Source: Lachnospiraceae bacterium UBA1760 (lineage in GTDB: Bacteria; Bacillota; Clostridia; Lachnospirales; Lachnospiraceae). From it: DNA of 49,770 nt. Of the stretch, positions 24,351-32,335 are shown piece by piece. How positions within the stretch are numbered: the first letter of the stretch is position 1; each line of letters opens with the position of its first letter. A model generated the notes under the pieces. That model searched no databases. It saw nothing but the letters and a program-made list of their open reading frames with translations, and had not been told where the DNA came from. Location: contig DCHE01000088.1 of assembly GCA_002314775.1 (NCBI GenBank), forward strand, positions 94,386 to 144,155. Direction: 5' to 3'. The translations under genes were made by a program, and so were the position numbers.

Positions 24351-25913
24351 ATGGCAGCAAATGATGCAAAAGCTAATTCTGAGAATAGAGACCGAAATTG
24401 GTTAGTCTGGAACAACGGTGTCCATGCAATGACAGGCTTCAACTTTCTTCTCAGAGTAGAAGGAGTATATGATCTTCCATGTCGTTCGATAAAGGGCTTT
24501 CACAAGGAAGAAGAATACGAGACTATTCAGGAAGGTGGAGTAAATGATTATGTTCATTCACTCAGAAAACCGATTTCCAAGCCTTTTACACTTGAGATAG
24601 AGAGATATGTAGGAGTTGATTACATCGATCCACTGCCACTTGGAGCAGAGCCGATTCTTCCAATTATATTATTTGTAAGTACAAAACCAATTGGACTTGG
24701 CGGACTTAAGGATGCGATTAGAACATATACATTTACAGGCTGTAAGGTACAGTCAAAGGATTTTGGAGAGCTTAATGCTGAGAACTCCAGTCTTGTAGTT
24801 GAGAGAACAACAATCATTTACAGGGAGATGCTCTATGTTACTCTTCCGGATGTTTGGTTTAATCATGACAAGAAGGAATTTAAGGAAAAATACAAAGACT
24901 ATGCACTTACTGTCAGACCGGGAGATTCAAAATATCCTGATTATGAGGTTTTGACATCTCTTGCAACATACCTTGCCATGAAGGAAGCTGGAGTAAAGGA
25001 AGTAGAGGTCGAGGTCGACGGAGTTAAAGTTAAAAAGAAAATAGATGAAGTAATCAAAGGCTATACATCCAAAAAGAAGACAACCGCAGGTATTACTGAT
25101 GCTCCGAAGGATAATAAATCAAAGTATCTGTCCTTCTCATCATATAAAAAGGCGGAGTCTGGAACAAAGAATCTACCAGCATATAACAGCTATGAGGATA
25201 TTGTTGGTAAGGTCAAAGAGCTTAAGGATGAGGATAAATATCTTCCTAACTACAATGATTATAAGGATATAATGAACAGCGAAAGGCAGAAAAATAACAA
25301 GAAGCCGAACAATGATACAAAGTATAAGGGCTTCAAGGACATCAAGGATGATGTTATCGAGATGGATAACACAAGTACTTATCCAAAGTTTGGTGATATT
25401 TTGACTGCTGATTCCCATAGGACAAGAAATGACGAGGTAAATACAGCAACAAAGGAAGAGATGGAGAGATACGCTGCTCAGAATATCTGGCCTAGAAAGT
25501 CACATGCGAAGAAGCTTTCTGCAGATAGCATCGTGAAGCCGGAGGAGGATACCAGAGAAAAGTTCGAGTCCTATAACGACTTTGTGAATAAGGCTAAGAG
25601 CGGAGCAATACCAGGAAAGAACGAGTCACAGTATAAGGGCTTTAAGGATATTGAAACAGGAAATGAAGAGATTAATAACACGGCCAAGTATCCAAACTTT
25701 TCAGATGTTAAGGATGACAATATTGAGGCTGACAACACCTCTAAATATCCTGGCTTTGGCAAGATAACAGATTCGGATTCTCACAGAAACAGAAATGGTG
25801 AAATTCCAACACCTTCTGTTGCAGAGATGGAGGCTCTTGCCAAGAAAAACAGCTGGCCTGCAAAGAGAAATGCTAAAACGATAGCAAGTATATTAAGCGG
25901 AGATAAGAAGTAG
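24351..25913 (+). CDS. Tube-like baseplate adaptor with long C-terminal short-motif repeat tail
   Basis: A 520-residue protein with GAAAGGAGG before the ATG. Residues 1-170 resemble a gp19-family tube domain: MTGFNFLLRVEGVYDLPCRSI, GGVNDYVHSLRKPI, TFTGCKVQSKDFGELNAENSSLVVERTTI (in pieces). Residues 258-510 are hydrophilic and carry about nine short motifs of the form [KQT]Y-x-x-[FY]-x-[DK]-[IVM], for example KYKGFKDI, TYPKFGDI, QYKGFKDI and KYPGFGKI. A larger duplication covers residues 323-388 and 427-508, each ending in a DSHR-x-RN-x-E and W-P-[RA]-K segment. The tube-like part fits a protein joining tube to baseplate. The function of the tail is unknown. Confidence 0.7.
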   Translation: MAANDAKANSENRDRNWLVWNNGVHAMTGFNFLLRVEGVYDLPCRSIKGFHKEEEYETIQEGGVNDYVHSLRKPISKPFTLEIERYVGVDYIDPLPLGAEPILPIILFVSTKPIGLGGLKDAIRTYTFTGCKVQSKDFGELNAENSSLVVERTTIIYREMLYVTLPDVWFNHDKKEFKEKYKDYALTVRPGDSKYPDYEVLTSLATYLAMKEAGVKEVEVEVDGVKVKKKIDEVIKGYTSKKKTTAGITDAPKDNKSKYLSFSSYKKAESGTKNLPAYNSYEDIVGKVKELKDEDKYLPNYNDYKDIMNSERQKNNKKPNNDTKYKGFKDIKDDVIEMDNTSTYPKFGDILTADSHRTRNDEVNTATKEEMERYAAQNIWPRKSHAKKLSADSIVKPEEDTREKFESYNDFVNKAKSGAIPGKNESQYKGFKDIETGNEEINNTAKYPNFSDVKDDNIEADNTSKYPGFGKITDSDSHRNRNGEIPTPSVAEMEALAKKNSWPAKRNAKTIASILSGDKK

Positions 25914-25914
25914 A

Positions 25915-28140
25915 ATGTTAAAGATAAAGGCACCCCTAAAAACTGTATGTAATACAAATATTGCAGGTAGCTATGACGGCTTCAATGAGAGAATTGCCGC
26001 AAACTACGGGATGCTTAATGTTAATCTTACACCAGAGGATTTTCTGCACTTTGTAACCCAGCCACCTGAGATATATCTCGGGGAGGAGGGTATGACTACA
26101 ATTGTTGACAGTGTGAATATGTATCAGAATAACAGCAGTAAGCTGGATATTGTCAACAATGTAATCAACAGAATTACCCTTTATGATGAAAGTACACTCA
26201 CCTATCAGGACAAGGTATTTATTTCAAATGTTCTTAGAAAGCTCGGAATTAAGGATGTCCAGGTATTTATGAACCAGGTCAGAAACCTTAAAAATGAAGC
26301 TACTAATTCTGAGGAGCTTATTAATCTTTACTGGGAGCATTCGGATGAGATAAGAGAACTTAAGGAGAGAATCCTTAAGGAGGATGAGACAACTGTAATT
26401 GAAAAGGGTGAGGATGAGGAAGCTGCTGTTAATAATTATCTTTATGAAAATATTATGAAGAGGTTAAAAACAGCCGCAGTATATCAGGAAATTTCGAATT
26501 TTGTTACAGAGAATACCAGAAATACTTCCAATGTGTCAAACGCTGAGCTAAAGATAAGTGAACAGACAAACATTGCGAAGAATGTACTTCTTAACTATCT
26601 TCAGAATAATACCTTCGAGGAGTCAGAACCGCTAAATTATCAGAATATCAATGCATACGAGTATAGAAGCGGCGATATTAACAATATGTCTGACACTCAG
26701 ATAAGAAATCAGTTAGTTGAAGCGGCAGTACTTAGTGTAATTAACCAGGTTTACACAACCAGGCTTTCAGAGATCACAAGTAAAAATGATATATGGCTCA
26801 ATATAAAGAATGCATTTCTTGATGCTGCAGATAATACCTTTGAGAGATTTGAGTATAACCACCTTGAAAGCTTTGCAGAGTCTGAGGAGGTTCTAGAATA
26901 CATCGAAAAGAATCAGATTACGAACAACGAAGAGATTAATCAGGTTAAAAAGGTAGTAGAAAGTGCGAATCAGTACAGCAGGAATACTAATATAAGTAAT
27001 ACTAATTTTGAGGGTGCTGATTATACCTTCAGAACAGATATTACTTCTGAGGAAGATACAGAGATAACTGAGGGAGATACAATTAGAAAACTCTATCAGT
27101 CAGAAAAAAATGAGTTAAATCAGCTTAAAAAGATATTTACGGAGAAGAATCAGAGCTTTACAAACATTTCAAATCAGGCTAGGAGTTCATCAAACAAGGT
27201 AAATATTAACCAGAATAATATAAATGCAGGTGATGTTAATAGTGAGAATATCACACTGAAAACTGAAGATAATACTTCAGTATCGGAGTTTACTCAGAAT
27301 AACGAGGAGAGAATCTCAAACACTGAGAGAAACATAAGTGTAAACCTAAATAAGATTAACGAGAACAATATTAGAAATCAGCAAAAGATTGAACAGATAA
27401 TGAATGGACTCAGTCCGGAAAAGCCGAAGGCAGTTAACATAAACAGGACAAAGCAGGAGGGACTTCTTGCAATCACTAATCCTGAGGCTGCAATTATGAA
27501 GTTCAATGAAACTGTAGAGAATAGCAGAGAGACAAGTGTTTTCGACAGTGAGGTTATGAAGGAGTCTCTATCAGAGGAGACAATACAGATATTTAAGCAG
27601 CTTGAGAATTACAGAAAGGGTAAAAATCAGGTAGACACCCTTGTAAAGAACAATGCATTTGCTCAGTTCTACAGAGATATAAATATGGTTGAGAGAGAAA
27701 CTAAAACCATAGAAAGAGAGCTGGTTCCAAGAATCGAAGAGACTGTAGAGGAAAGCATCAGAAATACTGTTACAAGAGAGCAAAGAGGAAGAGATGACAA
27801 GGTTCAGTATAAGGAGATTACAGACAGAGTTGTTGACCAGGTCGCACTTCTTCATAAGGTTGAGGAAACAGTTGTAGATGAAGAGATGATTGAGAGTGCC
27901 AGAAACATAAACCGATCTATCAACAAGGAGAATGTTGTCAGAGAAACAAAAACTAATACCGAGGTTATTAGTGAGAGCACTGTCAATGAGATAAAGAAAG
28001 AATTAAAGGAAAACAATCTTAATGAGATAGACAGAATCGTTTCAGAAAAGGTTAGAAGACAGATAAATGGTCTTTCAGATGTAGTATACCAGAAGCTTGA
28101 GAGAAAGCTTGGAAATGAGAGAATGAGACGAGGAAGATAA
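25915..28140 (+). CDS. Long Asn/Glu-rich helical protein, tape-measure candidate
   Basis: A 741-residue, hydrophilic, almost purely helical protein with no signal peptide or membrane segment. The first 60 residues have a short conserved-looking segment (YGMLNVNLTPEDFLHFVTQPPEIYL), followed by long stretches rich in Asn, Glu, Ile and Lys with heptad-like patterns, ending in basic residues. I do not recognise the family. It lies between the tube-like adaptor and the CIS tube-domain proteins and has the length and helical nature expected of a tape measure. It lacks the hydrophobic segments common in phage tape measures, so a baseplate or cargo-adaptor role is also possible. Confidence 0.6.
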   Translation: MLKIKAPLKTVCNTNIAGSYDGFNERIAANYGMLNVNLTPEDFLHFVTQPPEIYLGEEGMTTIVDSVNMYQNNSSKLDIVNNVINRITLYDESTLTYQDKVFISNVLRKLGIKDVQVFMNQVRNLKNEATNSEELINLYWEHSDEIRELKERILKEDETTVIEKGEDEEAAVNNYLYENIMKRLKTAAVYQEISNFVTENTRNTSNVSNAELKISEQTNIAKNVLLNYLQNNTFEESEPLNYQNINAYEYRSGDINNMSDTQIRNQLVEAAVLSVINQVYTTRLSEITSKNDIWLNIKNAFLDAADNTFERFEYNHLESFAESEEVLEYIEKNQITNNEEINQVKKVVESANQYSRNTNISNTNFEGADYTFRTDITSEEDTEITEGDTIRKLYQSEKNELNQLKKIFTEKNQSFTNISNQARSSSNKVNINQNNINAGDVNSENITLKTEDNTSVSEFTQNNEERISNTERNISVNLNKINENNIRNQQKIEQIMNGLSPEKPKAVNINRTKQEGLLAITNPEAAIMKFNETVENSRETSVFDSEVMKESLSEETIQIFKQLENYRKGKNQVDTLVKNNAFAQFYRDINMVERETKTIERELVPRIEETVEESIRNTVTREQRGRDDKVQYKEITDRVVDQVALLHKVEETVVDEEMIESARNINRSINKENVVRETKTNTEVISESTVNEIKKELKENNLNEIDRIVSEKVRRQINGLSDVVYQKLERKLGNERMRRGR

Positions 28141-28159
28141 TAAGCTAGGTGGTGATTGA

Positions 28160-28957
28160 ATGGGTTTAATGGATATAGCCAAGGAAGCAGGCTCAAAGAT
28201 AACAGGAATATCTGATAAGGCCTACATTATTTTTTATACTAGAAATTCTGAACCTGGAATGCAGGAAAATCATGCGGGCGGCATTAATGATTTGGGTAAA
28301 GGAACGCTTGGTCTTGCAGCAGCTGGAAGAGCTCTTGCAAGTACAGGTGCAGACCTTGCAAACACAGCTGTCGCTGAGGAAGGCAGAGAAGGAAAAAAAT
28401 ATGCATTACAGTTTAATCCGCTTAAGATCAGTATAAATGGACTTGGTGGTGGAAACTATGCGATTTCAACCTACGGAGCCCAGGGTGATGGCAGTGCGGG
28501 AAAAGCAAATGCCAGCAGAGTAACCGTTTCGATTGATATTCTATTTGATGATGTAAATAATCTTGATGCATTTGCCGAGGATAAGCTTAATGCAACGAAT
28601 GCAGCAGGAGCAGCCTCAGCTTTAGCAACAGGAATTAATAAGGGACTTGGAAGAAGCTATACCGTAAGACCTCAGGTAGAGGGCTTTCATGCGGCAATGA
28701 GAATTTTTGACCGAACATTAGTGAAATTTGTCTGGGGCAATCAGAGCTACGAGGGAGAGCTTATAGGCTTCAACTCAAAATATATTATGTTCTCACCTAC
28801 AGGAAATCCTATCAGAGCAACAGGAACCATGAACATTCTATGTACTGATTATCAGAGAGAAATATGGGCTAGGAATACTAAGAATTTCACTGATAATTGG
28901 AGTGGTGCCTCAACTATGAAGGCAGGTCAGTATGCCTCAGGACTACTAAATATTTAA
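28160..28957 (+). CDS. Contractile injection system tube/hub-adaptor protein, copy 1
   Basis: A 265-residue protein. After a variable N-terminus it has the CIS tube-protein domain: YALQFNPLKISINGLGGG, VTVSIDILFDDVNN, LVKFVWGNQSYEGELIGFNSKYIMFSPTGNPIRATGTM. This family (Afp7-type in function) links the tube to the spike hub. There is no LysM at the C-terminus. A close relative follows directly (29005), sharing the FNP/YNP, FVW and MF-x-x-x-G-x-P-I-R-A motifs. The ATG has AGGTGG upstream. Confidence 0.8.
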   Translation: MGLMDIAKEAGSKITGISDKAYIIFYTRNSEPGMQENHAGGINDLGKGTLGLAAAGRALASTGADLANTAVAEEGREGKKYALQFNPLKISINGLGGGNYAISTYGAQGDGSAGKANASRVTVSIDILFDDVNNLDAFAEDKLNATNAAGAASALATGINKGLGRSYTVRPQVEGFHAAMRIFDRTLVKFVWGNQSYEGELIGFNSKYIMFSPTGNPIRATGTMNILCTDYQREIWARNTKNFTDNWSGASTMKAGQYASGLLNI

Positions 28958-29004
28958 TTATAGAATAATATTCGTTTAAACCATAATTCAAGGAGGAAGC
29001 ACAT

Positions 29005-29850
29005 ATGGCAGGAAGCTTAAACAATTTATTACATAGTGTTACCGGAACTGCCAGCAAGGCTGTCCTGTTAATATCCAGAGAAAACAAAAAACCTGCTCTT
29101 GCAGGCCCGACCCATATGCCTAATGTAAAGAGCGGACTTACGGCTCTTGCTAATAATGTTGCGGCAACTGCAGCTTCTGGACTTGATGCAGCAAAGAATG
29201 CACTAAGTGGTATGACTGCAGGAATACTAGGAGCTGGAGGAGATTATTTCACTCTTCAGGTACAGTATAATCCTAACACAATTAGTATGAATTCGGTTAA
29301 GGGTGAGTATATCAGTAAAAATGGATGTGGACAGCTGATTGACCAAATCAGCTTGAAGCCACAGACTACCTTAGATGTAACACTTATATTTGATGATATG
29401 AATATTGCAGATGCATTTGATATGGAGAACAATATCAGCATAGCGTCTGCAAAGGATGTAGGTGCCCATTTACTTGGAGATGGCGAATCAATTCGAGATA
29501 CTGTTGAGCTTCTTACAGGTATTATTTCGAACGATTCGAGCAAGCATGTAATGTTTGTCTGGGCAGATATGTCATTTGGAGGAGTTCTTGCTAATGTTGA
29601 TACCAGATACACAATGTTCAACAGAAAGGGAGAACCTATAAGAGCTGAGGTTACGCTGCACATTATCCAGAACAATAAGGAACAGGCAATCAACGAGGGA
29701 GATATGACGCTTCAGGCAGCAGGATCATCCTTCATTTCATACTGGAAGAGATCCTTTGATGATTTGTTTAAGGAAAACAAGGATGGCGGCGGAATTGTAA
29801 ATGACGCTCAATCAAAGATGAAGAAGGCAGGTAATCTTATTAATTTCTAA
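29005..29850 (+). CDS. Contractile injection system tube/hub-adaptor protein, copy 2
   Basis: A 281-residue paralogue of the preceding gene: FTLQVQYNPNTISMNSVKG, TLDVTLIFDDMNIADAF, VMFVWADMSFGGVLANVDTRY and MFNRKGEPIRAEVTLHI. The N-terminal 70 residues are Ala/Gly/Ser-rich and differ from copy 1. Two such proteins could form a mixed ring or two stacked rings that match symmetry between tube and hub. AAGGAGG precedes the ATG. Confidence 0.8.
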   Translation: MAGSLNNLLHSVTGTASKAVLLISRENKKPALAGPTHMPNVKSGLTALANNVAATAASGLDAAKNALSGMTAGILGAGGDYFTLQVQYNPNTISMNSVKGEYISKNGCGQLIDQISLKPQTTLDVTLIFDDMNIADAFDMENNISIASAKDVGAHLLGDGESIRDTVELLTGIISNDSSKHVMFVWADMSFGGVLANVDTRYTMFNRKGEPIRAEVTLHIIQNNKEQAINEGDMTLQAAGSSFISYWKRSFDDLFKENKDGGGIVNDAQSKMKKAGNLINF

Positions 29851-29895
29851 TGGATTACAAGCTATTAATAATATGACAGAGGGTGAACGAGAATT

Positions 29896-31035
29896 ATGGC
29901 AACGCTTGATTTTGACAGCTTAAAAACTAAATATGGTGGATTCCGAAAGCCAGAGGTTTTAGTATCTGTTGGGGGAAAGAAACTCCCAGACAAGAAGCTG
30001 CAGTATACAATCGGAGATGTTGATATTGAGCTGACTTCAGGCTTTGAGGCATCAATTGCTGAGTTCAGCATATTTGATGCATATGATAGTCAGATACACA
30101 GCTTCGAGACTGACAAGCTTCAGAAATACATAAGTCTTGGTTCGAAGGTTGAGATTTATCTTGGCTATGATGACAGTGTATCGCTTGTATTTGTAGGAAT
30201 TATCGCAAAAACCTCCTACAGATATAGTCAGAATCTTGGTGAGATAAGAATAACCGCCATGGATATGAAGTGCGTTATGATGTCGGGAAGCTACAGCAGG
30301 CAGCTTAAGGCCACGGAATTTACAGAGGCAGTTAAGGAGATATTTGAAAAGCCAATCTATGAGAAGCTTAAATCTCAGGAAATAATTACAGATGTAAAGA
30401 TTACAAAGGATTTAATAGCAGCGCCTACAGGAAATTCAAATGGAAGCAGCGAGACTATCGAGATGGTTGCGGAATCAGATTATGAGTTCATTGTAAAGCT
30501 TGCTAAAAAGTATAATTATGACTTCTTTATTGAAAATGGAACAGTATATTTCAGAAAGGCAAAGTCGGTTACAAATCCGTTATTTACAATGATTCCTGGA
30601 AATGGATTTTTATCCTACAACATAGAATATGATATTACAGGAATAGCTGAAAAGGTAATTGCAAGAGTACATGATGCTGGAAACGCAAAGCTTATTCAGC
30701 AGTCAGAGAAATTCTCGAATAAGGTTTCGAATGGAAATAAGGCGAACAATATTTTCAAGGGAAAAGAAATTGTATATGTTGACCCTACCATAACCAGTGA
30801 GGAGGAGGCTAAGAATAGAGTAAGTTCAATTATGGAGGAGATGTCCTACAGACTTGGAACTCTTGATGCAACCTTAATCGGACTTCCAGAGATGAAACCT
30901 GGATACTTCCTTGATTTACAGAATTTTGGAAAGGGTCCTTCAAATGTATTTTACATTACAAGCGTAAGACATGTCTTATCGATTGAGGGTGGTTATGAAA
31001 CACTGATAACTGCGAAGACAAATTCAATGCAGTAA
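29896..31035 (+). CDS. gpD/VgrG N-terminal-like baseplate hub protein (gp27 fold)
   Basis: A 379-residue protein of the phage late control D family. Typical features are the early PEVLVSVGGKKLPD, VDIELTSGFEASIAEFSIFDAYD, LGSKVEIYLGYDDSVSLVFVG (in pieces), LGEIRITAMDMKCVMMSG, and a second half with SDYEFIVKLAKKYNYDFFIENGTVYF (in pieces) and a C-terminal VFYITSVRHVLS. It forms the trimeric hub on which the tube sits. The spike gene follows after 18 bases, so hub and spike are separate here, as in phage and unlike T6SS VgrG. Confidence 0.88.
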   Translation: MATLDFDSLKTKYGGFRKPEVLVSVGGKKLPDKKLQYTIGDVDIELTSGFEASIAEFSIFDAYDSQIHSFETDKLQKYISLGSKVEIYLGYDDSVSLVFVGIIAKTSYRYSQNLGEIRITAMDMKCVMMSGSYSRQLKATEFTEAVKEIFEKPIYEKLKSQEIITDVKITKDLIAAPTGNSNGSSETIEMVAESDYEFIVKLAKKYNYDFFIENGTVYFRKAKSVTNPLFTMIPGNGFLSYNIEYDITGIAEKVIARVHDAGNAKLIQQSEKFSNKVSNGNKANNIFKGKEIVYVDPTITSEEEAKNRVSSIMEEMSYRLGTLDATLIGLPEMKPGYFLDLQNFGKGPSNVFYITSVRHVLSIEGGYETLITAKTNSMQ

Positions 31036-31053
31036 TAAATAAAGGTAAAGAGT

Positions 31054-31869
31054 ATGGGATTATATGACATTATCGATGATATTGCTGAAAAGCAAATCAT
31101 AAAAACAGAAACAGGAGACAACAGAATATTTGGTGTAATTCTTGGTATTGTGACGGATATTGATGATCCTTCTGGAAAAGGAAGAGTCTGCGTACAGGTT
31201 CCTGTAAGGGATAAGGAGGAGAATGTACTTCAGTGGGCAAGAGTTGCAATGCCTTCATCAGGAAAGGGCTGGGGACATTATTTTCATCCAGAGATTGGAG
31301 ACCAGGTATTACTTGCCTTTGAGCAGGGTAATATAGAAAAACCTTATATTATAGGCTGTATTCCAAGGGATAACGATAAGTTTCTTAAAAAGAGCTACAA
31401 TAAAGACAATGAGATAAAACAGATTACAACCAAGCATGGAAGTACTATCAAGTTTTTTGATTCAAAGGATGATGAGGATGGTGCAAAGGACAGCATCCAG
31501 ATTGTGACTGCGGGTAACCAGCATGAGTTCATCATGGATAATGACAAAAAGCTGATGGTATTAAGAGATAAGGAAAAGGAAAATAGCATAACCATCAATA
31601 CTGAAAAGGGAACGATGGATGTTAAGATAAAGGACAAGGTTACAATTAAGGTTGGTGACAACATTACGGTAACAATGAACGGTGCTGATGGTGCAGTCAA
31701 GATTGACTGTACAAAGGCAACAGTTAAGGGAAGTAGCGATATTAAAATTGAGTCCGATGGTTCTACAAAGGTTGCAGGAGGTAATGTGTCAGTTCAGGCT
31801 AACACAGCACTTAAGGCTTCGAGCAGTGGAACGGTAAAGATTGAGGGAACACCTATTTCAATCGGATAA
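31054..31869 (+). CDS. gpV/gp5-like spike protein (OB fold and beta-helix)
   Basis: A 271-residue protein. Residues about 22-112 form the OB-fold domain of baseplate assembly protein V: FGVILGIVTDIDDPSGKGRV, VQVP, WARVAMPSSGKGWGHYF, PEIGDQVLLAFEQGNIEKPYI. Residues about 165-270 have the repeating alternation of a beta-helix spike (KIKDKVTIKVGDNITVTM, KGSSDIKIESDGSTKV). The spike trimer would be tipped by the PAAR-like protein. No enzymatic domain is attached. Confidence 0.9.
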   Translation: MGLYDIIDDIAEKQIIKTETGDNRIFGVILGIVTDIDDPSGKGRVCVQVPVRDKEENVLQWARVAMPSSGKGWGHYFHPEIGDQVLLAFEQGNIEKPYIIGCIPRDNDKFLKKSYNKDNEIKQITTKHGSTIKFFDSKDDEDGAKDSIQIVTAGNQHEFIMDNDKKLMVLRDKEKENSITINTEKGTMDVKIKDKVTIKVGDNITVTMNGADGAVKIDCTKATVKGSSDIKIESDGSTKVAGGNVSVQANTALKASSSGTVKIEGTPISIG

Positions 31870-31891
31870 CCAGCAGGGTAAGGAGGTATTT

Positions 31892-32335
31892 ATGAATTTT
31901 ACATATTTAGGAACTGGAATGAAATTTCCGCCACAGATAAACCCTGCAACAGGAAGATTCATGACTGTGTCTGATGAGGAATCGGTTAAGGAAAGTATCT
32001 ATCTTATTCTTATGACACAGAAGCGGGAAAGATTTATGAGACCATCCTTTGGTTCGGATATTCTTTCTTATGCATTTATGGATACTAGCACAACAGCACT
32101 TAATTTGATTAAGCAGGAGATAACCAGCAACATCCTAAGCCAGGAACCAAGAGTTGAGGATGTTGGAATAACAATAGACGACAAGCAGCAGGCGGGTTGT
32201 CTTATGATATATATAGACTATGTACTAAAGGCAGATCACAGCAGTGGAAGCATGGTATTTCCATTCTATTTGACACAGGAGCCTAAGGAAGAGGAAGAAG
32301 CTTATGAAACAATGGTACAATCAGAAACAGAATAA
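31892..32335 (+). CDS. gp25-like baseplate wedge protein
   Basis: A 147-residue protein of the T4 gp25 (lysozyme-like) baseplate family: YLGTGMKFPPQINPATGRFMTVSDEESVKESIYLIL (in pieces), QKRERFMRPSFGSDILSYAF, EPRVEDVGI and a C-terminal VFPFYLTQ. I use the ATG at 31892, which has AAGGAGG five bases upstream. A longer frame from 31841 would overlap the spike gene and add 17 unconserved residues. It nucleates sheath polymerisation at the wedge. It overlaps the next gene by 32 bases. Confidence 0.88.
   Translation: MNFTYLGTGMKFPPQINPATGRFMTVSDEESVKESIYLILMTQKRERFMRPSFGSDILSYAFMDTSTTALNLIKQEITSNILSQEPRVEDVGITIDDKQQAGCLMIYIDYVLKADHSSGSMVFPFYLTQEPKEEEEAYETMVQSETE

Noticed and set aside
29896..31869. 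Classical type VI secretion system
   Set aside because: Hub and spike are separate phage-like proteins, the sheath is a single 566-residue protein, and no TssJLM membrane complex or ClpV is present.
31841..31891. Upstream extension of the gp25-like gene
   Set aside because: It overlaps the end of the spike gene and has no ribosome binding site, whereas the ATG at 31892 has AAGGAGG at ideal spacing.
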